From JAAYCI01 sp964370445 (GTDB lineage: Bacteria; Bacillota; Clostridia; Oscillospirales; Ruminococcaceae), in contig CAYJJK010000002.1 in the NCBI GenBank assembly GCA_964370445.1, positions 13,929 to 77,928 of the forward strand: a stretch of 64,000 nucleotides of DNA. The letters run 5' to 3'. Position 1 is the first letter of the stretch. Every line of letters starts with the position of its first letter. The translations under genes were made by a program, and so were the position numbers. The notes below the pieces were generated by a model. The model did not search any database and had not been told where the DNA came from. It saw nothing but the letters and a program-made list of their open reading frames with translations. This document shows positions 1-8,175 of this stretch, in pieces.

Positions 1-5
1 NNNNN

Positions 6-609
6 TTGCCATATCCACGGTGCTGCGTTTACTTCCTGTTAAATCAATTGCCACCACAACATCATTTTCATCTACCAAACTCAGTTGCATGCGTTGAAAA
101 CGGCGATCTTGCGTATGTTCTACCGGCAAACCTAAGCGCAACAATTTTTGGTAGAGGTCAATCATCACGGCAGATACCGCACCCTCACCAATTAAAATAA
201 TTTTTCGACGATTCAGCAAAAGCTTTGTTGCATTGTCCATCACATCATTATCCAATAGTAGGATGGTATCTTGACAAGCTTGCGCATTTGAGCTACAAAT
301 ACGCTGAATAAGGTGTTCTGTGGTATCGCCCGTATCCTCTTTTGTAGCTTCGCTCACCACAAGCCCGGAGTGAATATCTTTTATTGCGGACACATGAAAA
401 TCCTTAAACCCATTATAGCCAAGACGTTTACAAAACCGCGTTACAGTGGCATTGCTGGCACCTGCTTGTTCTGCGATGGTGTTTACAGAAAGGGTATCCA
501 CATTATCGATATTTTTCAAAAGGATATCGGCAATGCGCTTTTCTGTGGGCATTAAGCGTCGGTAGTTCATGTTGATGCGCATATATGCGCCATTTTTCAC
601 GGTTCCCAT
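6..609 (-). CDS. RpiR/MurR-family transcriptional regulator (3' end outside window)
   Basis: Translating the minus strand from the ATG at 609 gives an open frame that runs off the window start, so the C-terminus is missing. The N-terminal 80 residues form an HTH_6-type helix-turn-helix (TEKRIADILL, then NTIAEQAGASNATVTRFCKRLG), followed by a SIS sugar-phosphate-binding domain (KIILIGEGAVSAVMIDLYQKL). This is the standard RpiR architecture; such proteins sense phosphosugars. GAGGAG lies 6 bases before the ATG. It is divergent from the LpdD-like gene at 761. The effector cannot be told because the target genes lie to the left of the window. Confidence 0.85.
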
Positions 610-706
610 AAACAGCTCCTCGCCATAATAATATAAGTCTACTCTTATAATTTCATAAAACAGAAGTTTTGTCAAAGCAAAATTGCATAATTTTGTAAAA
701 ACACCA

Positions 707-735
707 TTGACGAAATAGGACATATAACGGATAAT
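707..735 (+). promoter_or_regulatory. sigma-A promoter for the LpdD-like gene
   Basis: TTGACG at 707-712 and GATAAT at 730-735 are separated by 17 bases and lie just upstream of the gene starting at 761. They fall in the divergent gap shared with the RpiR-type regulator, which may act here. Confidence 0.6.
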
Positions 736-760
736 GAGAAAAACAAAGAGGAGAAACCAA

Positions 761-1165
761 ATGACGCAATCAGTTTTGGTAACCGGTGGCGAAGGAACCT
801 GTGCAGTGCACATGCAAGCCATATTATGTGGTGCAGACTTGAACGTTTCTGTAACAGGTGGTAGCAAGCCACATGTTGGCACCTGTGTTTTGGCAGTGCC
901 GCGTGCCAGCTTAAAAAACGCAAGCAAGCGCTCAGCCACCGTGAGCGTGCTCAATGTTCAATCTCATAAAGATGACGTTGTGGCAACAAAAGTTGCACAT
1001 ACACTTGCAGCACATTTCAATTGTGTAGTCTGCCTAAGCGCCGGACTGCACATAGATAACGCCGGCGAAAATGACATCGCACTGTTGCTAAAAAACACAG
1101 AGCATGCTCAACAAAAGCTTATACAGCAGCTGGAGCTCATAAAATACGATAATCCTGACACATAA
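761..1165 (+). CDS. LpdD-like (prenylated-flavin chaperone-like) small protein
   Basis: The protein has 134 residues. The start is the ATG at 761, preceded by GAGGAGAAACCAA; an earlier in-frame ATG at 734 has no ribosome site. The glycine-rich N-terminus and the VTGGSKPHVGTCVLAVPR segment, followed by a late Cys/Ser-rich strand and a C-terminal helix, resemble the LpdD family, small partners of UbiD-like decarboxylases such as gallate decarboxylase. No decarboxylase or UbiX gene is visible in the window, so a decarboxylation role is not supported by context. It is divergent from an RpiR regulator and ends before a strong terminator. The family call rests on motif resemblance only. Confidence 0.55.
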   Translation: MTQSVLVTGGEGTCAVHMQAILCGADLNVSVTGGSKPHVGTCVLAVPRASLKNASKRSATVSVLNVQSHKDDVVATKVAHTLAAHFNCVVCLSAGLHIDNAGENDIALLLKNTEHAQQKLIQQLELIKYDNPDT

Positions 1166-1243
1166 ACATTTACATGACTCTTTTTAGGAAGGTGCCTTAT
1201 TTTTTAAAGCACGCTTACACTGCCACCCCTAGCAGAACCATTT

Positions 1244-1304
1244 AAAAAACTTTGGCGATTACAACCACAAACATTCTGCGGTTGTAATCAGCCAAAGTTT
1301 TTTT
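1244..1304. terminator. strong bidirectional terminator hairpin
   Basis: AAAACTTTGGC-ATTACAACC pairs with GGTTGTAAT-GCCAAAGTTTT around a 13-base loop, with A and T tracts at the two ends. It separates the LpdD-like gene from the phage cluster and can stop transcription from both sides. Confidence 0.85.
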
Positions 1305-1451
1305 GCACTCAACATCGGTACTTTCGCATATAAAGCACCTACTGCTATTAAATCAATAGCGTGTTTTTATATTTATTGGCACAATTTTAAAAAATTTCAA
1401 AAATCAGCACAGCTTAAGGTGTCACAAACAAGTCTTAAAAACAACTTCTTT

Positions 1452-1925
1452 TCAGCTGTCTTCATCACCGTTAGGCGGATTTTTGGGTAGCAGATGCTTT
1501 TTTAAAGCCGAGAGTAACTCTTTTATAAACGGCGGAAATTGCGCCCCGAGCTTTTCGGCATTTTCAAATAGGCTTCCAATCTCCGTAAGGATATACCACC
1601 CTAAAACCAACGCACTTACGGGCATTGTATAATCGAATGGCAGGCTTACGGCGGGCACATATTGCAAAATAAGGCCAAGCAACAAATCCAACACAGCCGC
1701 ACCTAATACAAATAATATCATGCCACCTTTTCCAGCAAGGCCTTCCCGCGCGGCTTGGCTATTCCACTGCCCGCTACGTTTTGCCGCAATGCTACCGGAA
1801 AGGTAATCCAGCGCCATACACAGCACCCACAACACCACCATCCACCCAAAATACCCCCACAATGCGCTAAAAAATGCCCCCACACCGGCAATGGCTACCT
1901 TTATTGAAATCGCATGATCTTGCAT
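1452..1925 (-). CDS. phage holin (toxin secretion/phage lysis holin family)
   Basis: The protein has 157 residues, taking the ATG at 1925 (AAGGGGG upstream); an upstream extension to 2072 overlaps the endolysin and reads as non-natural protein. Two to three hydrophobic segments are seen (about residues 10-35, 65-90 and 100-115), with AALDYLSGSIAA-like and GLAGKGGMILFVLGA stretches typical of the holin_4 family, and a charged tail. A holin would release the endolysin encoded just upstream. It is the last gene of the minus-strand morphogenesis cluster, ending close to the terminator at 1244-1304. Confidence 0.8.
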   Translation of the reverse strand: MQDHAISIKVAIAGVGAFFSALWGYFGWMVVLWVLCMALDYLSGSIAAKRSGQWNSQAAREGLAGKGGMILFVLGAAVLDLLLGLILQYVPAVSLPFDYTMPVSALVLGWYILTEIGSLFENAEKLGAQFPPFIKELLSALKKHLLPKNPPNGDEDS

Positions 1926-1995
1926 GTTCCGTCGCCCCCTTTTCCTCTTTATAATAACCCTATTTTGGTTTTTCTGGTTAAAAATCCAATGGATT

Positions 1996-2673
1996 TTACA
2001 GTTCACAACCCACCGAAAGTTGCTTTGCTTGCTCTTGCAAACGTTGCACATCCCCGCTCGATGCCGGGCCAATGCTCAACATCCAGCGATTATGAGCTGT
2101 TTTTTCTTCTTTGCACGGCAACTTCAAAGAGGAAGCTAATCGGGTGAAGATATCTTTATCTCCACTGCTTAAATGCCCTACTGTCACCAATTGCAAAGTG
2201 CTTTGGGTGGTTGATGCTTTTTGTGTTTCTTGTGTCTTATCAAGATTATTGTTGCCAGGGTGTGTGCCCGCTTGGTTTGGCACTTCTGTAAACTGTGCCG
2301 GCGGCACAGCCTCCCATTTACCAGCATTGTATCGCTGAACTTCAATGTGAAGATGCGCCCCGGTACTATATCCGGTATTGCCCATAATGCCAATGGAGGT
2401 GCCTTGTGGCACCTGCTGGCCTGTTTTTACAAACACCTTATCCAAATGCTGGCAAATCACACGCAAAGTATCCGAATAATATAAGATAACATAATTTCCA
2501 CGTCCCCCATTGTTGCCGTAGGCTACCTCACAACGTGTGGCAGACCAAATGGCGCGCACATTGTGGTTGTCATCCCCCACAATATCTTGCCCCGCATGCC
2601 ATTCTCGTACTCCGTTCAAGAAACGCCAACCATACAAGCTAGTCACTCTGTTTCGTCCTTCAAATGGTGTCAT
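1996..2673 (-). CDS. M23-family peptidase endolysin with C-terminal SPOR-like domain
   Basis: The protein has 225 residues. Residues 1-135 are an M23/LytM zinc endopeptidase: His26 and Asp30 (HAGQD), His76, and the HLH pair at 107-109 form the expected metal site and catalytic set. A Thr/Gln/Asn-rich linker follows, then about 65 residues that look like a SPOR or other peptidoglycan-binding fold. No signal peptide is present, which fits holin-dependent release. It lies 16 bases after the YmfQ-like tail gene and is followed by the holin, so the lysis module directly follows the baseplate genes with no fibre genes between. Confidence 0.82.
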   Translation of the reverse strand: MTPFEGRNRVTSLYGWRFLNGVREWHAGQDIVGDDNHNVRAIWSATRCEVAYGNNGGRGNYVILYYSDTLRVICQHLDKVFVKTGQQVPQGTSIGIMGNTGYSTGAHLHIEVQRYNAGKWEAVPPAQFTEVPNQAGTHPGNNNLDKTQETQKASTTQSTLQLVTVGHLSSGDKDIFTRLASSLKLPCKEEKTAHNRWMLSIGPASSGDVQRLQEQAKQLSVGCEL

Positions 2674-2689
2674 GTTATAACTCCTTTTC

Positions 2690-3310
2690 TTATAAGGGTA
2701 AGGGCAGGCTGTTATCTATCCCCACTAAATACCCAAGATAACCACCTATTGTCTGCTCTTCGTTTCCAAACCCTTGGGCTTCATCGTATATGTCGTCTGC
2801 ATCACTAAAACAAAATGTTCCTTCAAAGCTTCCCATTTCAAGATCCACGCCAACACTCAGTAATTCTTTGATAATCTGCACGGTCTGCTCACCCGTAAAT
2901 CCGGCACGTTGTAGCGCTGAATAGGGAAGGTGATTAATAGCCACCAAACCGGATGTCGTTGCATCGGTAAAAGAAACTTCGCCCGGTTGCAGGGAAAAAA
3001 TACTTTCCATACTTTGAATCACACCGGCGTGTGTACTTTTTGCAAAATAGTGCTCGATACGACACTTTAATAAAAATCGATACTGGGTGTCGTCCACTAC
3101 TCCGCGTGGCAACAACAACAATGCACCATACAAGTCCAGTGTCTTTCCCGAAGCTTCACTTAAATCAAGGCTACAATGTATGGCATGTAAATCGGCGCTT
3201 GCGTCTCTGTGTGCCTCCGCCACAATGCGTAGCATACGCTCACACACGCTATCTGTTGTTCGGTTATAGCTGCCCGGCAAACGCTTAGCATCATTTTGGC
3301 TAGCTGACAT
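2690..3310 (-). CDS. baseplate/tail protein, YmfQ/XkdU-like
   Basis: The protein has 206 residues. Position (immediately after baseplate J, overlapping it by 11 bases) and sequence (RLPGSYNRTTDSVCERMLRI at the start, then an acidic C-terminus ending in a beta-rich SFEGTFCFSDADD) fit the YmfQ/XkdU family, which joins the baseplate wedge to fibres in Mu- and PBSX-like tails. In intact phages the next genes encode fibres and their chaperones; here the next gene is the endolysin. Confidence 0.72.
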   Translation of the reverse strand: MSASQNDAKRLPGSYNRTTDSVCERMLRIVAEAHRDASADLHAIHCSLDLSEASGKTLDLYGALLLLPRGVVDDTQYRFLLKCRIEHYFAKSTHAGVIQSMESIFSLQPGEVSFTDATTSGLVAINHLPYSALQRAGFTGEQTVQIIKELLSVGVDLEMGSFEGTFCFSDADDIYDEAQGFGNEEQTIGGYLGYLVGIDNSLPLPL

Positions 3311-4466
3311 GCACCTCCACCTCCACTTCTTCGATATTCAGCCACAGCACCTCAGCGGCATCCGCCAAAATTTTGTTGGCATGAAAAGTTTGCGCACCAT
3401 CCTCAGACAAAAGTAAACTTTCCACCTCATCCACGCCCACCTGGGCATACAAAACCGAATAAAGGCTATTTTGCAATAAACTTTCACCTGGTAGCAGTGC
3501 GCACACAGCCTCGCTAAGGGCAGTTTTAAGCTGCAGGTCTCCATCACTGGGGAAATGTGAATTGGCACGTATCACTGCGCGCAAAGAAAGATTTTTCTTC
3601 TCAACTGTAGAAAAGCATATACGATGTGATTCGCCATCTATGGCAGGTAAGAGCACTTCCACCGATCCCACGCTTTGAATACCCAAAGGTTTTTTCTCAT
3701 AGATGGCAAGTGCAATTTCTTTATCTGACGCCCCACTGGCCAGCACAAAACACTGAAAACTGTGGGCGGGCAGCTGTGGCAAATCTTCACCGGTGCTGTT
3801 TTCTAAAACAACACAGGAGCGCACACCCGGCACACGCAATACTGCACCTTGCACGGCTGCAGCTGTGGCACTGGCCACACCGTACACTGCTTCGTCAAAG
3901 CGTCTACGCAAACTCTCGTCGCTTTCCACATCTTGCCCCGCCTGCAACAAAGCTTCGCCCTTCACACGGTGAATACCCGCCTGTGGTTGACTAAGCACAC
4001 AGATAGAAGTGCTGTCCACATTGCCCACTTCACCCAACACTGTACACACAACTTCACATTTAGCTATGCCAGTTTCATCCAGTTGCACTTCATTTACCAC
4101 ATGAAACCCAATACCCTGCGGCGTACTTACAATGCAGCCAAACGGCATCACAGCACCACTCGTTCCCTGTACTTCTAAACGATGTATTGCTGCTGTAGCA
4201 TTATTGCGTCGCAAGCCGGCAAAAGGGGTAAGCCTGTCAAGGCTAACACCATAGGCCATGTGTGGAAAACGTGCCAAATACACCTCCTCCATTTCCTCAT
4301 ACAACATAGCTAAATCATGCACACCTAAACGCAAAAACTTGCCAAACACACTTTGTTCAGATACATCAATATCGGGGCCAAACAAGGTTTGTGCACGTGT
4401 TTTTTGCTCTTCCAAAAGCTGGGCATAGCCCGGCCGCACAAAACCGGCCTCTGTCATTGCTCGCAT
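3300..4466 (-). CDS. baseplate J-like wedge protein (XkdT family)
   Basis: The protein has 388 residues, starting at the ATG at 4466 behind AAGGAG. The N-terminus (GYAQLLEEQKTRAQTLFG, then SVFGKFLRLGVHDLAMLYEE) and the central ESDESLRRRFDEAVYGVASA block are typical of baseplate assembly protein J of contractile tails. It probably forms the baseplate wedge. It follows the XkdS-like gene after 51 bases and precedes the XkdU-like gene. Full family length suggests an intact gene. Confidence 0.88.
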   Translation of the reverse strand: MRAMTEAGFVRPGYAQLLEEQKTRAQTLFGPDIDVSEQSVFGKFLRLGVHDLAMLYEEMEEVYLARFPHMAYGVSLDRLTPFAGLRRNNATAAIHRLEVQGTSGAVMPFGCIVSTPQGIGFHVVNEVQLDETGIAKCEVVCTVLGEVGNVDSTSICVLSQPQAGIHRVKGEALLQAGQDVESDESLRRRFDEAVYGVASATAAAVQGAVLRVPGVRSCVVLENSTGEDLPQLPAHSFQCFVLASGASDKEIALAIYEKKPLGIQSVGSVEVLLPAIDGESHRICFSTVEKKNLSLRAVIRANSHFPSDGDLQLKTALSEAVCALLPGESLLQNSLYSVLYAQVGVDEVESLLLSEDGAQTFHANKILADAAEVLWLNIEEVEVEVHVS

Positions 4467-4517
4467 TATTTTCTCCTTTTATTCTGTTTTTTTGAAAACC
4501 AGCGATGCCCCACCGTA

Positions 4518-4862
4518 TCAAAAGGCTTCTTGCAGGCTGATGGTTCCATTTTCAGTGGCAAGCTCGAAATGGATGTGCAAGGTGCGCCCCAGCGTAGACA
4601 TTTCAAAACTCGAAAACTGAACAATTTGAAACAGGGGCAACAATACACGGCCCACCTCATCTCTCACAGCATCTTCATTTGGCTTTTTTTGCAGCACAAC
4701 ACTTAAATCCAGCCCTTCTGTTTCATCTAAAAACCAATCGCCCAAAGCCGAACGTAAAAGCATGCTCATTTTTTGCCGCAATTGTTTTTCACCCTCCACC
4801 TCTTGCAGTATCCCATTTTGAAGCACTAAATCTCCATTTTCATCTAACAAAAAATCTCTCAT
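4518..4862 (-). CDS. DUF2634/XkdS-like baseplate protein
   Basis: The protein has 114 residues. The pattern DENGDLVLQNGILQEVEGEK, then LRSALGDWFLDETEGLDL, is the gpW/gp25-like fold of XkdS-type baseplate proteins (the T4 gp25 equivalent that contacts the sheath). Its ATG overlaps the stop of the preceding gene (ATGA), indicating translational coupling. Confidence 0.82.
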   Translation of the reverse strand: MRDFLLDENGDLVLQNGILQEVEGEKQLRQKMSMLLRSALGDWFLDETEGLDLSVVLQKKPNEDAVRDEVGRVLLPLFQIVQFSSFEMSTLGRTLHIHFELATENGTISLQEAF

Positions 4863-5197
4863 GCATCTATCACCCCTATAATCAAGCAGCCTGTTTTGGG
4901 ATGCAGACCCGGGCGGGGGAGGCTTAACTCTCCATACAGAGCCGCACCTAAGTCTCTATCACACACAAGGCACAACACAACATCCTGGCTTTCCACGTCT
5001 ATTCCGCGTAAAATAGATACGTTTACGATCGGATTTGGCACCTCCACTTCACCATTTTGTTTGCGGCGTAAAAACAGTGGTTGCACCTCTGCTTTTCTGT
5101 TTTCACAGCTCACTACTTTTGCCAAAAACGATGTTTGTTGGCACAATAGGGCTTGCTCAATTTCTCTTGCAATCACTTGCATCCATTGTTCGCGCAT
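4859..5197 (-). CDS. DUF2577/XkdR-like baseplate protein
   Basis: The protein has 112 residues. It starts with a short amphipathic helix (REQWMQVIAREIEQALL), then beta-rich OB-like sequence (AKVVSCENRKAEVQPLF, PRPGLHPKTGCLIIGVID). Size and order between XkdQ-like and XkdS-like genes match XkdR of PBSX, a spike/hub component in contractile tails. It is coupled to the next gene by a 4-base overlap. Confidence 0.75.
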   Translation of the reverse strand: MREQWMQVIAREIEQALLCQQTSFLAKVVSCENRKAEVQPLFLRRKQNGEVEVPNPIVNVSILRGIDVESQDVVLCLVCDRDLGAALYGELSLPRPGLHPKTGCLIIGVIDA

Positions 5198-5241
5198 AAG
5201 TGTATGCTCCTTTTTTTACGATAGTAGCCTGCAGTTCACCC

Positions 5242-6180
5242 TTAGGCAAGTAATACAGCCTCGGTGTAACCACCGCTACCTTCGTACACATGTCGACACT
5301 CTTTTACTGCAAAGTACCCTTGTGCAGCACGAGCGTTCAATTGTACCCCTGCGCCCGGCAGTAAGCGATGATTTAAAAGGCTTTGTACCCGATATCCTTG
5401 TAGCACTTCTGCCTCTTCACCTTGAGGCAAATACCGCGAATAGCGGTTTTCAACAAGTAATTCGGGCGTTTGTATAAGGCCGCTCGCCTCACTAAGCACA
5501 AAGCAGTTTCGACGCGGGTCACGGCGTAGGTCACGCACATAAAGGGCGCCTTGCACTACATAAGCCCACACACCACAAAGGGCCGCCATCTCATCAATCA
5601 CATCACTCAATTCGCCTTCCAATGTAAGGGACTGCGTAAATGCATAATCACTCCGCAAAGAAAATTCCCCTATCGGTAAGCCACTTTTTTCACACAGTTG
5701 CTGCAAAACAAAAGAGGCCATCACAGGCGCAGAATAGGTTTGTTGCACACGAATGCCAGGGCTAATCTGCCACAGGTTCGTGGCGCTAATCTCTGTACAT
5801 TTTTCACTTTTATCCCAATGAGTTTGCACATCTGTGATGTATCCGTTTAAAAGCACCCCACAATCCTGATAGGACGAAAGCCCATACCCACCAAACGCTA
5901 CAATCACCATGCCGGGCTGAATTTGCCGTATGGTATTATCACTAAGATTATATACATAGATTTTGTTATCTATAGCTTGCAGGTTGTCGTGAAATACGCT
6001 TTCGAACGTAAAATCATATTGACTTTGATCCCAGGTGAAGATTGCCTGTTCTGTGTTGCGTTGGCTTGGCCATTGCACACACAAGCTCATGTTCAACCAC
6101 CACAGTCCAGAAGGAACTGTGGCCAAAGACACTCGATGAAAAGGCGCTTTCTTTGCCAAAACCACCCCATTTGTTGCCAT
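5242..6180 (-). CDS. XkdQ/YqbQ-like baseplate hub protein
   Basis: The protein has 312 residues, with AAGGAGGCG before the ATG at 6180. It is beta-rich throughout, with the hub-typical pattern of a tail-tube-like first domain, DVQTHWDKSEKCTEISATNL in the middle, and a C-terminal VQLNARAAQGYFAVKECRHVYEGSGGYTEAVL stretch. Family members are gpD/gp27-like hub proteins that close the tail tube. Its place after the LysM protein and before XkdR is the PBSX order. Confidence 0.8.
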   Translation of the reverse strand: MATNGVVLAKKAPFHRVSLATVPSGLWWLNMSLCVQWPSQRNTEQAIFTWDQSQYDFTFESVFHDNLQAIDNKIYVYNLSDNTIRQIQPGMVIVAFGGYGLSSYQDCGVLLNGYITDVQTHWDKSEKCTEISATNLWQISPGIRVQQTYSAPVMASFVLQQLCEKSGLPIGEFSLRSDYAFTQSLTLEGELSDVIDEMAALCGVWAYVVQGALYVRDLRRDPRRNCFVLSEASGLIQTPELLVENRYSRYLPQGEEAEVLQGYRVQSLLNHRLLPGAGVQLNARAAQGYFAVKECRHVYEGSGGYTEAVLLA

Positions 6181-6273
6181 TTTTCGCCTCCTTTTATCTT
6201 GACATTTGTTTTGTGCTGCTAGAATTCATTTCCTAGCTTTACCCTTAGGCACTGTAAACCCGCCTCCTCACTG

Positions 6274-6594
6274 TCACTCATCATCAACACACAAAAACAC
6301 AGTATTACCGATATTTTCTGTGCTAGCCAATTTTTCAAGTCCGCTCTCATCTTGTACCAAAAGCCGAACAGGTGGATAGAGGCACCCAAGGGAGCTATTC
6401 TCAAATAAAATACGTTGTAGTACCAAAGGTTCTCCTGCACATAAGCAATTCTCACCCCGATACAAACTCACACAAACACGTTTTGCCACGCTATTTTTGT
6501 GAAATTCCAATTCAAAAATAGTGCCGCCTAAAGCAATGCTTACTCGATAGGGTATCTTATCAATTTGCACATCAATTCTATCTTTCATCACCAT
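6274..6594 (-). CDS. small tail protein, possibly baseplate plug-like
   Basis: The protein has 106 residues, mostly beta (IPYRVSIALGGTIFELEFHKN, then CVSLYRGENCLCAGEPLVL). The position between the LysM protein and the hub, the size and the pattern resemble the baseplate plug family described in cyanophage Pam3, but I recognise no diagnostic motif. The start overlaps the preceding stop; ATGs at 6594 and 6588 (a TGATG overlap) are both possible. Confidence 0.6.
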   Translation of the reverse strand: MVMKDRIDVQIDKIPYRVSIALGGTIFELEFHKNSVAKRVCVSLYRGENCLCAGEPLVLQRILFENSSLGCLYPPVRLLVQDESGLEKLASTENIGNTVFLCVDDE

Positions 6595-7211
6595 ACCCCC
6601 AATAGCAAAGATGCACCCACGCGTAGCTTTGAAAAATCGCCATGATTGTCACTAACAAACACATCTCTATGCTTATTTAAGGCGATTAAACCATCGGTGC
6701 TCACGCCAAATATGCGATACTGATTCACAAGATACCATAAAGTTTCACCGGCTTGCATTGTGTGATAGCGCTCTCTTCGAGCGGATAGGTTAAGGACCTG
6801 TATCATACCATTTGCGCTTGCCACAGTGACCTCCATACTGCCCGAATAACCAAGCCCTATTGCAAAGAGACTTTGCGCCACACGCAGCTGTCGCAAGGAA
6901 AGTGAAAATTTACAACCATTTTTCACCGCAGCATCAAATTCAAATGAAAATGCTTCAATTTGCACGCTACGTAAAAGGTAGCAACCCACATAATCCAACA
7001 CCAAACCACGGCTCTGCCAATCCCGTAAAGTCTCTACAACCTGTAAAAAACCACTTCCCACCAATAAGCCCTCGGCATGTAAACTCATAGCCTCTGTGCG
7101 CACATGATCACTCAAAGGCACTCCTGTTTCTACGCTGTGTCGGCTAATTTCAACCGGACAATCAACACTTTCCTTCTCCACAAACAAATACACTCCAGAT
7201 AGCAATGCCAT
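6588..7211 (-). CDS. LysM-containing tail protein (XkdP-like)
   Basis: The protein has 207 residues, with GGGAGG before the ATG at 7211. The N-terminal 130 residues are beta-rich; the last 60 form a LysM domain (YHTMQAGETLWYLVNQY, then LIALNKHRDV, then LRVGASLLL). XkdP/gp53-type LysM proteins sit at the baseplate hub of contractile tails and bind peptidoglycan or connect hub and tube. It lies 3 bases after the tape-measure gene. Confidence 0.83.
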   Translation of the reverse strand: MALLSGVYLFVEKESVDCPVEISRHSVETGVPLSDHVRTEAMSLHAEGLLVGSGFLQVVETLRDWQSRGLVLDYVGCYLLRSVQIEAFSFEFDAAVKNGCKFSLSLRQLRVAQSLFAIGLGYSGSMEVTVASANGMIQVLNLSARRERYHTMQAGETLWYLVNQYRIFGVSTDGLIALNKHRDVFVSDNHGDFSKLRVGASLLLGVW

Positions 7212-7214
7212 CGC

Positions 7215-8105
7215 CTACACCTCCCATCTCACTGACGTATCACCCACAGCCAGTACCTCCTCAAAGCTTTTGCGCACCCAATCACGCACTTTTGTCTCAA
7301 GTTCACGCTCGTTTGCAACGCCACTTCGTTCCACTTTTAATGTAAATTGAGGTGTGTAATAATTTTGTGTGACTGCGCTATTTTTAGACAAAACCGGCGC
7401 TAAAGGCTGCCTTTGCGCCGTAGGGGAGCCTGTGCCAGGAAAGTCCATCACACCGCTTACTGCCATGTGCATTTGCTGCACACCTTTATTAATTTCAGGC
7501 ATAGCATCATGAAATCCATCCGGTAAACCCAGGCCTATGAACCGCCCAAGACGAGCCATTTCTTTTGACGGTGACGCAATGCGCATCACCGAAGATATCG
7601 TATTTTTAATGCCCTGGGCGATGCCGCTTACAGCTGAAAAAATCGCATCCTTTTGACTCATGATCCCCGAAAGTAGCCCTTGCATAATTTGGCTGCCCAC
7701 TGTAGCAAGCTGCACATTTTGCAAGCTGGTTTGCATGGTTTGCGCCATTTGGAAAAACACGCCGGATACTACAGTAAATGTTCTTTGTATCGCAAAATTA
7801 CTTTCTTTTAGCTCATTTCGAAACAACCCCAAAACCACCTGGCCAACACTTTGGAACTGATGCAGCATGGCGTTGGCCTGTGTAAGAGAACCTTGAAAAC
7901 CTGACAAATCCAAGGGGGGCAATTGTATTGCAGAAAAAGTGCCAACAGAATCATTTTGAAATAAGCTTCCCAGGCTTTGGCTCAATTGCTGCTGAAATGG
8001 CGCAAGAGCCGATACAACTCGGCGCATTTCATTGGCTAAAATCAAGGCTGGATCATTTTCCAACTCAAAACGGATCCCCACAACATCCTCACGCAGCATT
8101 GACAT
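7215..8105 (-). CDS. tape-measure protein, very short
   Basis: The protein has 296 residues. Gln/Ser/Val-rich helical sequence (LAPFQQQLSQSLGSLF, VLGLFRNELKES, VFFQMAQTMQ) leads to RIASPSKEMARLGRFIGLGL, a sequence type found near the C-terminus of many tape measures, then a linker and KVRDWVRKSFEEVLA. Position (after the tail chaperone, before LysM) fixes the role. PBSX-type tape measures exceed 1000 residues; this one lacks nearly all of the repetitive region. The open frame is continuous and well spaced (GAGGTGAAATC-ATG), so it looks like a shortened functional gene rather than a broken one. Confidence 0.75.
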   Translation of the reverse strand: MSMLREDVVGIRFELENDPALILANEMRRVVSALAPFQQQLSQSLGSLFQNDSVGTFSAIQLPPLDLSGFQGSLTQANAMLHQFQSVGQVVLGLFRNELKESNFAIQRTFTVVSGVFFQMAQTMQTSLQNVQLATVGSQIMQGLLSGIMSQKDAIFSAVSGIAQGIKNTISSVMRIASPSKEMARLGRFIGLGLPDGFHDAMPEINKGVQQMHMAVSGVMDFPGTGSPTAQRQPLAPVLSKNSAVTQNYYTPQFTLKVERSGVANERELETKVRDWVRKSFEEVLAVGDTSVRWEV

Positions 8106-8175
8106 GATTTCACCTCTAGTCCATTACTAATATTGTAAATTTTATATCGGAGAACACAGCAGCATAGGCGATCAC

